Counted from the stretch's first letter, positions 15,116-24,728 are shown. The stretch: DNA of 64,000 nucleotides from RUG11462 sp045539315 (GCA_045539315.1 JAZQFC010000038.1:1-64000); one strand, 5' to 3'. Notes: generated by a model from the letters alone, not told the origin. Program-made: numbers and translations.

Positions 15116-17491
15116 TTACATTCTAAGTTCTGCGCCTACTGCTGAAAGTGCTTTTAAGATTTTCTTAACTGCGTTTTCAGTTTCTTCATCTGTTAAAGTT
15201 CTATCTGCAGCACGAAGAACAATGTTATAAGCAACGCTCTTTTTACCTTCTTCAACTTGGTTACCTGTGTAAACGTCAAAGAGATTAACTTGTTCAATAA
15301 GTTTAGGAGCAGCGCCTTTAATTGCTTTTTCCATTGTAACAACAGGTAAATCTTTATCACAAATAAGCGCTAAATCACGAGAAGTAGCAGGGAATCTAGG
15401 CATTTGATGATAAACCTTTTCTGCGCCTGAATGTTTAAAGAGTACGTCAAATGAAAGGTCTGCGCAATAAACTTTTGAGCCAATGCCATAGTTTTTAACT
15501 GCTAATGGATGAATTTCACCAATGTAACCTAAAGTATCTTCGCCAAGTGAAAGTTTAGCGCATCTACCAGGATGATACCAAGGAATATCAGTTGCTGGTT
15601 CAATATCAAAATCTTTAATATTAAGCGCATCAATTAACTCTTCAACGCTACCTTTTAAATCAAAGTAATCGTAACCATCGCCATAAGCACCGATGATAAT
15701 TTTCTTTGGTTCATTTGGCAAATCTTGACCATCAACTTTGATGTATTCAGTAGCAATTTCAAACATTTTCGCGCTCATATTTCTGCTTGAATAGTTAGTA
15801 GCAAGAACTTGCATCATTGAAGGGAGTGAAAATGTTCTCATAATTGAAGTGTCTTCGCCAAGTGGATTCATAATTTTAACAGAATCTCTGATTGGGCTAT
15901 CTTGTGGCACCAACATTTTATCATAGAATTTAGGGCTTATGAATGAGAATGTTGCAATTTCTGAATAACCACAACCAAGGAGTGTGTTGTTAATAGCAAT
16001 TTCACACTTTTGTTCAGGTGTGTATTTAGCATCAACAGCGCCTTTTAATTGAGTTGTTTCAATTTTATCATAACCATAAAATCTTGCAATTTCTTCAGCA
16101 ATATCTGCTTTGTGAAGGACATCTTGACGGTATGAAGGAACAGTAATAATATCATTTTCAACTTTAAAATCAAGGTCTGTTAAGATTTTGATTTGTTTTT
16201 CTTTTGAAACATCCATTCCAATGAATGCGTTAATCCATTCTGCATCTAATTTAATAGTAGCAGGGGTGTAGTTTGAATTATTAACATCAATTTCGCCTGA
16301 AACAACGCTACCACAGTTTAAAATATCAATAAGTTCACAAGCACGGTCTAACGCTTCTTCACAATTTTGTGGGTCAAGACCTTTTTCAAATTTAGCAGAA
16401 GAATCAGTACGAAGTGCAAGTGCTCTAGAAGTATTACGAATACTTGGACCATAGAAGCAAGCAGATTCAAATACAATAGTAGTTGTGTCATCCATAATAC
16501 CGGAATATTCACCACCCATTACGCCACCGACAGCCATAGGGCCTTCTTTGTTAGCAATAACGAGCATTTTATCTGATAAATCACGTTCAATATCATCTAA
16601 AGTTGTAATTTTCTCGCCATTATTTGCACATCTTACAACAATTTCTTCGCCTTTAACAAAGCGATAGTCAAACGCGTGCATTGGTTGACCATATTCAAGC
16701 ATTACATAGTTAGTAATATCAACGATGTTGTTAATAGGGCGAACACCCATTGAACGAAGTCTCTCACGTAACCAAAGTGGAGATGGCTCGATTTTAATGT
16801 CTTTAACAACTCTTGCCATATATCTTGTACAAAGTTCAGGTGCTTCAACAGTTACTTTAAGCATATCATTAATATTGCCACCACACTCTTTAACAACAGG
16901 TGTATGTGTTTTAAGTGGTTTATCAAAAGTTACAGCCGCTTCACGAGCAAGACCGATTACTGATAAACAGTCTTGTCTGTTAGGAGTAATCTCAAATTCA
17001 ACAACAGTATCATCAAGATTAAGAACTTTAACAATATCATCACCAGGTTTACAGTCTTCTTGCAAAACAAAAATACCGTCTTCAATAGCATAAGGGAAGT
17101 CATTAACAGTAAGATTAAGTTCAGCAACTGAACACATCATACCAAAACTCTCAACACCACGAAGTTTACCTTTTTTAATCTTTATACCACCAGGCAAAGT
17201 TGAGCCATCAAGCGCAACAGGAACTAAATCGCCAACAGTTAAATTAGATGCGCCTGTTACAATTTGAATAGCCTTTTCGCCAACATCAATTTGACAAACA
17301 ACTAATTTATCAGCATCAGGATGTCTTTCAATTTCTAAAACTTTACCAACAACTACATTAGAAATTTCTTCAGCAGTTAAAGTGTAACCCTCAACTTTAG
17401 AGCCAGACATAGTCATACGTTCTGAAAATTCTCTAGGGTCATCACATTCAATATCAACAAATTCTTTTAACCAATTAAGTGATAAATCCAT
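15116..17491 (-). CDS. pheT: Phenylalanine-tRNA ligase beta subunit
   Basis: Beta subunit of the alpha2-beta2 enzyme that charges tRNA-Phe; 791 residues, full length. Domains in order: tRNA-binding OB fold (about 40-150, VVGKVLEIERHPDADKL), B3/4 editing domain (about 210-385), B5 domain (about 400-470, DVLHKADIAEEIARFYGYD), and the C-terminal FDX-ACB anticodon-binding domain (about 695-790). It lies 13 bases downstream of pheS and shares its T-box leader. Ribosome binding site AAGGAGGAG. Confidence 0.98.
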   Translation of the reverse strand: MDLSLNWLKEFVDIECDDPREFSERMTMSGSKVEGYTLTAEEISNVVVGKVLEIERHPDADKLVVCQIDVGEKAIQIVTGASNLTVGDLVPVALDGSTLPGGIKIKKGKLRGVESFGMMCSVAELNLTVNDFPYAIEDGIFVLQEDCKPGDDIVKVLNLDDTVVEFEITPNRQDCLSVIGLAREAAVTFDKPLKTHTPVVKECGGNINDMLKVTVEAPELCTRYMARVVKDIKIEPSPLWLRERLRSMGVRPINNIVDITNYVMLEYGQPMHAFDYRFVKGEEIVVRCANNGEKITTLDDIERDLSDKMLVIANKEGPMAVGGVMGGEYSGIMDDTTTIVFESACFYGPSIRNTSRALALRTDSSAKFEKGLDPQNCEEALDRACELIDILNCGSVVSGEIDVNNSNYTPATIKLDAEWINAFIGMDVSKEKQIKILTDLDFKVENDIITVPSYRQDVLHKADIAEEIARFYGYDKIETTQLKGAVDAKYTPEQKCEIAINNTLLGCGYSEIATFSFISPKFYDKMLVPQDSPIRDSVKIMNPLGEDTSIMRTFSLPSMMQVLATNYSSRNMSAKMFEIATEYIKVDGQDLPNEPKKIIIGAYGDGYDYFDLKGSVEELIDALNIKDFDIEPATDIPWYHPGRCAKLSLGEDTLGYIGEIHPLAVKNYGIGSKVYCADLSFDVLFKHSGAEKVYHQMPRFPATSRDLALICDKDLPVVTMEKAIKGAAPKLIEQVNLFDVYTGNQVEEGKKSVAYNIVLRAADRTLTDEETENAVKKILKALSAVGAELRM

Positions 17492-17504
17492 TTTCTACTC
17501 CTCC

Positions 17505-18527
17505 TTAATTAATACTATCAAAGAACTTCATATCATTTTCATAAAGAAGTCTCATATCATCAATTTTAAATTTTCTCATAACAATTCTCTCAAGACCGAT
17601 ACCAAAAGCAAAACCTTGATATTCTTCAGGGTCAATTCCGCAGTTTTCAAGAACTTTAGGGTGTACCATACCACAACCTAAAATTTCTATCCAACCTTCG
17701 TTTTTGCAAAGTCTGCAACCTTTACCACCACAGTTGAAACATTGAATATCCATTTCAGCAGAAGGCTCTGTAAATGGGAAATGGTGTGGTCTAAATCTTA
17801 CAACCGCATCTTCACCATAAAGACGTTTTGCAAAAGTTTCAAGAGTGCCTTTTAAGTCACCCATTGTAATGCCTTTATCAATTGCAAGACCTTCAATTTG
17901 ATGGAATAGAGGAGAATGGTTAGCGTCAACCTCATCAGAACGGTAAACTCTACCAGGTGCGATAATTCTGATAGGTGGTTTTTGTTTTTCCATAACACGA
18001 ACCTGAACAGGAGAAGTTTGTGTACGAAGCAATACGTTTTCAGAAATGTAGAAAGTATCTTGAGTATCTCTTGCAGGGTGGTCTTTTGGAAGATTAAGAG
18101 CCTCAAAGTTGTAATAGTCAAGTTCAACTTCAGGACCATCAGCAATTGAATAACCCATACCCATAAAAATCTCTTTAAGTTCATCTAAAACAACTGATAA
18201 TGGATGTTTTTTGCCCATTTCGTTTCTTTTGCCAGGCATAGTAACATCAATTTTTTCATTAATTAAACTTGCATTAAGTTCAGCCTCTTTAATCTCGGCA
18301 ACTTTAGTTTTGATTTTTTCTTCAAGTTCGCCTTTAGCCTTGTTAACAAGTTGACCAACAACAGGACGCTCTTCAGGGGAGAGTGAGCCTAATTGTTTTA
18401 AAATACCGGTAAGTTCACCTTTTTTACCTAAATACTTTACTCTGATTTCTTCAATTTTAGAAATCTCGGTTGCTGAATTTAAACTCTCAAGCGCAGAATT
18501 TAAAACAGGGGTGATTTTTTCGTTCAT
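17505..18527 (-). CDS. pheS: Phenylalanine-tRNA ligase alpha subunit
   Basis: Catalytic subunit; 340 residues. An N-terminal coiled-coil (about 1-85) is followed by the class II core with motif 2 (RVYRSDEVDANHSPLFHQIEG), the Cys-rich FNCGGKGCRLCKNEGWIEI stretch and motif 3 (GFAFGIGLERIVMRKFKI). Ribosome binding site AAAGGAGA. It is the first gene of the pheST operon and is preceded by a phenylalanine-specific T-box. Confidence 0.98.
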   Translation of the reverse strand: MNEKITPVLNSALESLNSATEISKIEEIRVKYLGKKGELTGILKQLGSLSPEERPVVGQLVNKAKGELEEKIKTKVAEIKEAELNASLINEKIDVTMPGKRNEMGKKHPLSVVLDELKEIFMGMGYSIADGPEVELDYYNFEALNLPKDHPARDTQDTFYISENVLLRTQTSPVQVRVMEKQKPPIRIIAPGRVYRSDEVDANHSPLFHQIEGLAIDKGITMGDLKGTLETFAKRLYGEDAVVRFRPHHFPFTEPSAEMDIQCFNCGGKGCRLCKNEGWIEILGCGMVHPKVLENCGIDPEEYQGFAFGIGLERIVMRKFKIDDMRLLYENDMKFFDSIN

Positions 18528-18555
18528 ATTAAATCTCCTTTAAAAAAGTTTTAAT

Positions 18556-18812
18556 TCAAAATAAAAAACTTCGCCCTTGAATTCAAGGACGAAGATATCT
18601 CCGTGGTACCACCTTAATTTTTGCATCAAGCAAACACTCAATCAACAATATATAACGGTTGTCAACCCGTTGCGAACTACTAAAATTTCACCCGCACCAC
18701 TCCAAAGGGAACTTCAAAAGTAACACTAATAAACGGCTCACAGCATCTGCCATTCTCTCTGAAAAAGTAATTACAATTTACTTTCCTTTATCATCGTGTT
18801 TAATTCAATAAA
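18556..18812 (-). ncRNA. T-box leader (phenylalanine) of pheST
   Basis: On the minus strand: the stem I AGAGAGAATGGC start, a specifier TTC (Phe) at 18709-18711, the T-box AAGGTGGTACCACG (18601-18616) and a terminator stem CTTCGTCCTTGAA / TTCAAGGGCGAAG (18569-18594) with T-tail. The TGGT matches an A discriminator base. Uncharged tRNA-Phe should promote readthrough. This leader fills the gap from 18528 to 18860. Confidence 0.95.
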
Positions 18813-18815
18813 ACA

Positions 18816-18843
18816 ATTATATCACAAAAAATAATAATTGCAA
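18816..18843 (-). promoter_or_regulatory. pheST promoter
   Basis: Minus-strand TTGCAA (18838-18843) and TATAAT (18816-18821) with a 16-base spacer. Confidence 0.8.
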
Positions 18844-18860
18844 GTGTTTTTTTATAATAT

Positions 18861-19787
18861 TTAAACTTGCGCAAGTGCTAAAATGAGAGGCATTGTAACA
18901 ATAGATAAAAGCGTTGATAATGTAACAAGTTTTAAACCTAAATCAGTATCAGCATTATATTTAGATGCTAGTACCATTGTATTAACCGCAACAGGTGCAG
19001 AAGCAGGTAAAACACAACTGCATAAAAGCACACCTGAAAGACCAAAAACAAATTTAAAAATAACTAACGCAGTAAGTGGCATTGCTATCATTTTAAGAGC
19101 AATAACAAACCACATTTTGAAATTATTCATACCGTTTTTATAGTTAGAAACTGCAAAATAATAACCTGTAATAATCATAGCAAGGGGAGTGTTAAGCGAA
19201 GAAATATAACTTACAGGGTCGCCAATTACATCAGGTAATGTCACTTTTAATAAGAATAAAGGCAAACCAACTATAACACCTAACATACCTGGATTTATAA
19301 GTGTTTTAATAAAATTTTTATTTGACTTATCATAAATACTAATGCCATAAGTCCATTGAATAATATTAAATACAACTACATAAATTGAACCATAAAAGAC
19401 ACCTTCAGCACCGAAAACTGCTTGTGCTAAAGGCAAGCCCATATATCCTGCGTTTGAAAAAATTGCGCCAAAACGCAAAACTGATTTTTTAGCGCTATCT
19501 TTATCAACCACTAAAAAAGAATATATAATGCCAATAATGTGTGAAGCAACAGCGCAACCAGCAGCAATTAAAAGCGATTTTATAGTGTCATCAGTAAATT
19601 TAACCGAAAGAAATGAATTGATAATAAGGCAAGGAGTTACTAAATATAAAAGAACATTAACAAAGCCTGTAATACTCTTATCAGTAATCCATTTAACTTT
19701 CGTTGCAAGTAAACCTACCGCCATTAAAATAAATAGAATTAAAACTTGATTTCCAAGTTCTAATGCTGAATTTAAAAAACTATTCAA
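18861..19787 (-). CDS. AEC (auxin efflux carrier) family transporter
   Basis: A membrane protein of about 308 residues with ten or so hydrophobic segments, same family as the gene at 11722 but clearly diverged. Marks: GAIFSNAGYMGLPLAQAVFG in the central region and CVLPASAPVAVNTMVLASKYNAD near the C-terminus. It probably transports an organic anion. I prefer the TTG at 19787 over the TTG at 19793 because AGGGG, which overlaps the cyclophilin stop codon, is then 9 bases away instead of 3. It is the last gene of the probable proBAC-glycosyltransferase-cyclophilin operon. I see no convincing terminator after it. Confidence 0.85.
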   Translation of the reverse strand: MNSFLNSALELGNQVLILFILMAVGLLATKVKWITDKSITGFVNVLLYLVTPCLIINSFLSVKFTDDTIKSLLIAAGCAVASHIIGIIYSFLVVDKDSAKKSVLRFGAIFSNAGYMGLPLAQAVFGAEGVFYGSIYVVVFNIIQWTYGISIYDKSNKNFIKTLINPGMLGVIVGLPLFLLKVTLPDVIGDPVSYISSLNTPLAMIITGYYFAVSNYKNGMNNFKMWFVIALKMIAMPLTALVIFKFVFGLSGVLLCSCVLPASAPVAVNTMVLASKYNADTDLGLKLVTLSTLLSIVTMPLILALAQV

Positions 19788-19799
19788 AACCAATAACCC

Positions 19800-20399
19800 C
19801 TAGAAAATAAATGTTTCTGCAGATTCTATAACAACATCTTCAACAGGTTTATCTGCAGCGCCTGTTTTTACATTTGCAATTTTATCAACAACGTCCATAC
19901 CTTCAACAACTTGACCAAAAACTGTGTGTCTAAAATCAAGATGAGGAGTTCCGCCGATTTTTTTGTAGTTTTCAATTGCTTCATCAGGGAAAGCCTCGCC
20001 GCCAATATCTTTCATTTGAGAAACAAGACCATCAGGCACATTATCACATTGAACAACAAAGAATTGGCTACCGTTTGTACAAGGACCTGCATTTGCCATT
20101 GAAAGCGCGCCTCTGTAGTTGCGGAGTTTTGGTGTTACTTCATCTTCAAAAGGTCTACCATAAATTGATTCACCACCCATACCAGTGCCGGTTGGGTCGC
20201 CACCTTGAATCATAAAGTCTTTGATAACTCTATGAAAAATAATTCCGTTATAATAACCATCTTTAATGTGTGTTGTAAAGTTTTCAACTGTTTTAGGTGC
20301 TTCTTGAGGGAAAAGTTTAAATTTTATTTCACCTAAATTTGTTTTTAAAACGGCAACTGTATCGCCTTGTTTTAATGCTTCTAATTGATAATTACTCAT
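19800..20399 (-). CDS. Peptidyl-prolyl cis-trans isomerase, cyclophilin type
   Basis: A 199-residue cytoplasmic cyclophilin that speeds proline isomerisation in folding proteins. Catalytic-site segments: FHRVIKDFMIQGGDPTGTG (contains the catalytic Arg and Gln) and GALSMANAGPCTNGSQFFV. An insertion with KDIGGEAFPDEAIENYKK precedes the last strands, as in other clostridial members. I chose the ATG at 20399 (AAAGGG upstream), because an in-frame start at 20450 would overlap the preceding gene by 47 bases. No signal peptide is seen. Confidence 0.93.
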   Translation of the reverse strand: MSNYQLEALKQGDTVAVLKTNLGEIKFKLFPQEAPKTVENFTTHIKDGYYNGIIFHRVIKDFMIQGGDPTGTGMGGESIYGRPFEDEVTPKLRNYRGALSMANAGPCTNGSQFFVVQCDNVPDGLVSQMKDIGGEAFPDEAIENYKKIGGTPHLDFRHTVFGQVVEGMDVVDKIANVKTGAADKPVEDVVIESAETFIF

Positions 20400-20403
20400 A
20401 TTT

Positions 20404-21594
20404 TTAACCCTTTCTTCTACCAAAAATATCTCTTGGTTTAAATTCATCAATAATTTCTATATATCTTTTATACGCATTTGTAATTGAGTCTTCCCAAGAA
20501 CAGTAAACTTCATTTTGCGCATTGATACCAATTTCTTTAAGTTTTTCTTTGTTGCTCACTGCATTAAAAATAACATCTTTTAATGATTTTTCATTTTCAT
20601 CACATAAAAAACCATTACGATTATTTTCAACACCTTCAGATGCACAACTGTTTTTAATAAGAACTGAAGGCAAAGCAGTAGCGGCCGCTTCCATAACAAC
20701 TAATCCAGAAGTATCATAAGTTGAAGGGAATAGGAATAAATCAGACGCAGAATAGTAATCACGCAAAATTTCTCTATCATAAATTGCGCCTGTAAAAACA
20801 CATTTTTTTGAAATTCCGATATGCTTTGCATAATTTTCAATATCTTTTAAATCATTGCCTTTGCCAACAAAAATCATTTTGTATTTCAAATCAGACGGCA
20901 TAAGACGAAGCGCATCAAGAATGAGTTTAATGTTTTTATACCACATCATTCTGCCTACAAACAAGAAAACTAATTCATCATCTCTAATTTGATGTTTTTC
21001 TTTAACTTTTTTAATTCTTTCATCAGAAGAAACGCCTAATTTAAAGTCGGTGCCATTTCGCATTACTCTGTAAGGGCCTTTATAACCAAATGATTTTAAA
21101 GATTCAATAGACCCTTTGCTAACAACCCAAACTTCGTCTGCTTTGTTTATGTTATTTAGAATAAATTTTTTAGCAACTTTTAAAAATAACTTATCTTTAA
21201 ATCTTTTTTCAAGTTCAACATCAAACTTTGTGTGATAAGTTAAAACGACAGGAATGTTAGGATTGAGTTTCACAAGTTCATCGGCAACAACTGCAGAAAC
21301 AAAAGGTGAATGAACGTGAATTAGGTCAAAATCTTTGTTCAAAAGAGTGGTTAAAGTTTTAACCGGTACAATGTTACCAACTCTGTATTCTAAATTTTTA
21401 GATACAGATGCAGAACTATATCTTACAACATCAAAATCATAATCATCTTTGACATTAGGGTATTTTGGTGTAACAACTGTACACTCGGCAAGTTGCTTTT
21501 TTGTAAGAATGTCAGCGTAATTATATATTGTATTTGCAACACCGTCAATAGTAGGCGGAAAAGAGTCGTTGAATAGTGCTATTTTGTTATACAT
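20404..21594 (-). CDS. Glycosyltransferase family 4 protein
   Basis: A 396-residue GT-B fold glycosyltransferase. The N-terminal domain begins NDSFPPTIDGVANTIYNYADIL, a pattern common in diacylglycerol glucosyl/mannosyltransferases and teichuronic/lipoglycan enzymes. The C-terminal domain has FVGRMMWYKN and the nucleotide-sugar E-x7-E region in PSTYDTSGLVVMEAAATALP. It probably adds a hexose to a membrane lipid at the inner face of the membrane; the exact acceptor is unknown. It lies 30 bases after proC and 4 bases before the cyclophilin gene, an unrelated but apparently co-transcribed set. Confidence 0.88.
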   Translation of the reverse strand: MYNKIALFNDSFPPTIDGVANTIYNYADILTKKQLAECTVVTPKYPNVKDDYDFDVVRYSSASVSKNLEYRVGNIVPVKTLTTLLNKDFDLIHVHSPFVSAVVADELVKLNPNIPVVLTYHTKFDVELEKRFKDKLFLKVAKKFILNNINKADEVWVVSKGSIESLKSFGYKGPYRVMRNGTDFKLGVSSDERIKKVKEKHQIRDDELVFLFVGRMMWYKNIKLILDALRLMPSDLKYKMIFVGKGNDLKDIENYAKHIGISKKCVFTGAIYDREILRDYYSASDLFLFPSTYDTSGLVVMEAAATALPSVLIKNSCASEGVENNRNGFLCDENEKSLKDVIFNAVSNKEKLKEIGINAQNEVYCSWEDSITNAYKRYIEIIDEFKPRDIFGRRKG

Positions 21595-21624
21595 AATCTT
21601 CCTTCTTATATTGATTATTGTACT

Positions 21625-22428
21625 TTATTTTCCGAGTTCTAATGTTCTTTTATATGCTTTTTCAACCGCTTCAATGCAATTCGCTCTAAATTTGCCTTTT
21701 TCCAGAGCAGAAACACCTGCAATTGTTGAGCCACCAGGGGAACAAACTTCATCTTTAAGCTGTTCAGGGTGTTTTCCTGTTTGCTGAACCATTAGTGCAG
21801 CACCTTTAACTGTTTGAGCAGCATATTCAAGCGCTTTATCTCTTGGCAGACCACATTTAACTGCACCGTCTGCAAGCGCTTCAATAAACATATAAACAAA
21901 AGCAGGACCACAACCACTTAAAGCAGAAGCAGCATCGATTAATTTTTCGTCAATTTCATTCCAAACACCTGATTCGCTCATCAAGTTTAGAAAATCATCT
22001 ATTTCTTTATTTTCAACATTATCAGTTGTTGTGTAAAGCAACATTCCTTCGCCTAAAAGCGCAGGAGTGTTAGGCATAACTCTAATTACTTTGAAGTCGC
22101 CTTTAGCAAAATCTCTTATCTTTTCAGTAGAAAGACCTGCCGCTATCGAAACCAAAACAACATCATCAATTCTAGATTTTAAAATAGGGGAGATGTCATT
22201 TAAAACATATTCCATAAACTGTGGTTTAACTGCAAGCACGATGTATTTTGTTTTATTTGCAATATCTTCATTTGATGAAGAAACTAAACTTAATTTTTTG
22301 CAAATCTCATCTCTTTTGGCAGTATCCACATCAGAAATGTAGATTTTATTGCCATCAAGTTTTTTTGATAATGCAGTAATTAAAGCGCCACCCATATTGC
22401 CTGCGCCAATAAATCCAAATGAACTCAT
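21625..22428 (-). CDS. proC: Pyrroline-5-carboxylate reductase
   Basis: Last step of proline synthesis: reduces 1-pyrroline-5-carboxylate with NAD(P)H. 267 residues. Rossmann motif FGFIGAGNMGGALI at the N-terminus; signature VCSPGGSTIAGVSALE in the C-terminal dimerisation domain, as in the family pattern. It starts one base after the proA stop, so translation is probably coupled; its own ribosome binding site is weak. Confidence 0.97.
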   Translation of the reverse strand: MSSFGFIGAGNMGGALITALSKKLDGNKIYISDVDTAKRDEICKKLSLVSSSNEDIANKTKYIVLAVKPQFMEYVLNDISPILKSRIDDVVLVSIAAGLSTEKIRDFAKGDFKVIRVMPNTPALLGEGMLLYTTTDNVENKEIDDFLNLMSESGVWNEIDEKLIDAASALSGCGPAFVYMFIEALADGAVKCGLPRDKALEYAAQTVKGAALMVQQTGKHPEQLKDEVCSPGGSTIAGVSALEKGKFRANCIEAVEKAYKRTLELGK

Positions 22429-22429
22429 A

Positions 22430-23677
22430 TTATCTAACCTGTCCGTTTCCTTGAATAATATATTTATAACTTGTCATCTCGCAAAGCCCCATAGGACCTC
22501 TTGCGTGCATTTTTTGAGTTGAAATACCCATCTCGCAACCAAGACCAAACTCGCCACCATCAGTAAAACGAGTTGAAGCATTAACATATACAGATGAACT
22601 ATCAATTGAATTAACAAATTTTTGAGCATTCTCATCACAATTAGTAATAATTGCTTCTGAATGCATTGTTGAATGAGCATTTATGTGTGAAATCGCCTCG
22701 TCAACATCATCAACACATTTCACAGCCATGATGTAATCTAAAAATTCGGTGTTAAAGTCATCTTCATTCGCTAATTTTCCATCAATTATTTTTGAAGCAA
22801 ACTCATCTACTCTTATTTCAACTTTGTTTTCATCTCTTTTATCAACTAAAATTTCTTTTAATTTAGGCAAGAATTCGTTTGCAATTTTTTTGTTAACAAC
22901 ACAAACTTCCATGGCATTGCAAACAGAAGGACGAGATGTTTTTGCATTTTCTACGATTTTTAAAGCCATATCAATATCTGCAAATTCATCAATATAAATG
23001 TGACAAATACCTGTGCCTGTTTGAATACAAGGCACCTTTGCATTGTTAATACAAGCATTAATAAGACCTGCGCCACCACGAGGAATAAGCATATCAACTA
23101 AACCTACAGCAGTCATTAGTTCGTTTGCGCTATCTCTTGAAGTATCCTCAACTAAATTAATAAGGGTTTCAGGCAAGTTGTTTTGAACTAACGCCTGTTT
23201 TAAAGCAGAAACTACTGCTTTATTAGTGTTAATTGCCTCTTTACCGCCGCGAAGCACGCAAACATTTGAACTTTTAAAACAAAGCGAAGCGGCATCAGAA
23301 GTAACATTTGGTCTTGATTCATAAATAATTGCGATAACACCAATTGGAACTCTAACTTTTTTAATACTCAAACCATTATCAGTTGAGCGTTCAGATAAAA
23401 CTTCATTGCAAGGGTCTTCTAATTTTGAAACTGCAATAATACCATTTGCCATATCACGAATTCGTTTTTCATCTAAAGATAAACGGTCTATCATAACAGG
23501 CGAAATTTTATCTTTTGCATATTCAATATCTTTTTTGTTAGCATCGATAATTTTGTCAGTATTATTAACAAGACTTTCTGCCATCGAAAGTAAAACTTTA
23601 TTTTTTGTTTCAGTATCAATATTATTTAAAACACTGCAAGAAGATTTTGCATTAATTAATAATTGAGAAGTAGTCAT
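22430..23677 (-). CDS. proA: Gamma-glutamyl phosphate reductase
   Basis: Second step of proline synthesis: NADPH reduction of gamma-glutamyl phosphate to glutamate semialdehyde. 415 residues with aldehyde-dehydrogenase fold; the catalytic cysteine lies in TSRPSVCNAMEVCVV, and GRP-family marks include VPIGVIAIIYESRPNV and FTDGGEFGLGCEMGISTQ. It overlaps the proB stop by one base (TAATGA). Confidence 0.98.
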   Translation of the reverse strand: MTTSQLLINAKSSCSVLNNIDTETKNKVLLSMAESLVNNTDKIIDANKKDIEYAKDKISPVMIDRLSLDEKRIRDMANGIIAVSKLEDPCNEVLSERSTDNGLSIKKVRVPIGVIAIIYESRPNVTSDAASLCFKSSNVCVLRGGKEAINTNKAVVSALKQALVQNNLPETLINLVEDTSRDSANELMTAVGLVDMLIPRGGAGLINACINNAKVPCIQTGTGICHIYIDEFADIDMALKIVENAKTSRPSVCNAMEVCVVNKKIANEFLPKLKEILVDKRDENKVEIRVDEFASKIIDGKLANEDDFNTEFLDYIMAVKCVDDVDEAISHINAHSTMHSEAIITNCDENAQKFVNSIDSSSVYVNASTRFTDGGEFGLGCEMGISTQKMHARGPMGLCEMTSYKYIIQGNGQVR

Positions 23678-24465
23678 TATTTTTCACCTTTTGCTTTAAA
23701 TAAACTGCCAATAGATTTGCCATCTGCTAAATCATATAAAAGTTCAGGATGTTGACCATTGGCAATAATCATATCGCAACCTGCGTTAGTAGCGATTTTA
23801 GCGGCTTCTAATTTTGTTGACATACCGCCTGTACCAAGACTTGAACCTTTACCACCACCGAGTGCTATAATATCAGGAGTGATTTCTTCTATAACATCGA
23901 TTAACTTGCCATTAGGGTCTTTGTGTGGGTCTGCAGTATAAAGACCATCAATATCAGAAAGAAGTACAAGCAAATCAGCACTAATGCTTTCAGCAACAAT
24001 TGCCGCAAGAGTATCATTATCGCCAATAACAATTTCTTGAGTTGCAATAGTGTCGTTTTCATTAATAATAGGAATAACATTCAATTCAAGAAGTCTGTTA
24101 ATAGTATTTTTAAAATTTGTGAATCTTTCTTCGTTATGTACGTCACTACCGGTAAGCAATATTTGCGCTACTGTATGAGAATATTGCGAAAACAACTTAT
24201 CATAAGTGTACATTAATTCACATTGACCAACAGCCGCAGCCGCTTGTTTTGTAGGAATATCACTTGGTTTATTATGAAGTCCAAGTTTTCCAACACCCAT
24301 TCCAATAGCACCTGATGACACTATAATAATTTCATTGCCTGCATTTTTAAGGTCACTTAATATTCTGCAAATCTCTCTAATGTTGCGAATATTTAAAAGA
24401 CCGGTAGAATGCGCTAGGGTAGAAGTACCAAGCTTAATTATAATTCTTTTGTTTGTAAGTTCCAT
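23677..24465 (-). CDS. proB: Glutamate 5-kinase (short form without PUA domain)
   Basis: First step of proline synthesis: phosphorylates glutamate. 262 residues, i.e. only the amino-acid-kinase domain; the C-terminal PUA domain present in many bacterial ProB proteins is absent. Marks: IIIKLGTSTL at the N-terminus, IVSSGAIGMG, IINENDTIA and GTGGMSTKLEAAKIA. First gene of proBAC. In most bacteria it is feedback-inhibited by proline. Confidence 0.97.
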   Translation of the reverse strand: MELTNKRIIIKLGTSTLAHSTGLLNIRNIREICRILSDLKNAGNEIIIVSSGAIGMGVGKLGLHNKPSDIPTKQAAAAVGQCELMYTYDKLFSQYSHTVAQILLTGSDVHNEERFTNFKNTINRLLELNVIPIINENDTIATQEIVIGDNDTLAAIVAESISADLLVLLSDIDGLYTADPHKDPNGKLIDVIEEITPDIIALGGGKGSSLGTGGMSTKLEAAKIATNAGCDMIIANGQHPELLYDLADGKSIGSLFKAKGEK

Positions 24466-24498
24466 ATAATCAAAACCTCTTTTTTAATATACGAAATC

Positions 24499-24527
24499 AT
24501 AATATCACATTTTGAATGTTTTTTCAA
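24499..24527 (-). promoter_or_regulatory. proBAC promoter
   Basis: Minus-strand TTGAAA (24522-24527) and TATTAT (24499-24504), 17-base spacer, 33 bases before proB. Confidence 0.75.
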
Positions 24528-24562
24528 TTACTAATTAAAAAATAAATACTTTAATTTTATAC

Positions 24563-24591
24563 TTGCAAAATTTAACAATTTATGTTATAAT
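24563..24591 (+). promoter_or_regulatory. Promoter of a free-standing small RNA
   Basis: TTGCAA at 24563-24568 and TATAAT at 24586-24591 with a 17-base spacer. The downstream transcript ends at a strong terminator before the separate dxs promoter. Confidence 0.8.
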
Positions 24592-24597
24592 AAATTT

Positions 24598-24707
24598 GCA
24601 ATAAGAAAGTTGCAAGAATTATAGCAAGTTAATGTTAGACTTTGTGTCTGACTTATCTTTGAACACCAAAACAAATCCCGATTTTTATAATCGGGATTTG
24701 TTTTTTT
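24598..24707 (+). ncRNA. Candidate small RNA of about 110 bases
   Basis: Between its own promoter and terminator lies a segment with a hairpin GTTAGAC/GTCTGAC (24634-24652 area) and a second TTGCAA copy, and no plausible reading frame with a ribosome binding site. It does not show the hallmark sequences of 6S, 4.5S or tmRNA. It fills the gap between proB and dxs. Confidence 0.55.
24669..24707 (+). terminator. Terminator of the small RNA
   Basis: Perfect 13-bp stem ACAAATCCCGATT / AATCGGGATTTGT, 5-base loop, run of seven T. Confidence 0.95.
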
Positions 24708-24728
24708 ATGCATTTTTAAAAGTAATAC

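Noticed and set aside
23923..24216. 97-codon plus-strand frame inside proB
   Set aside because: Antisense to a clear, complete gene; composition follows proB codons.
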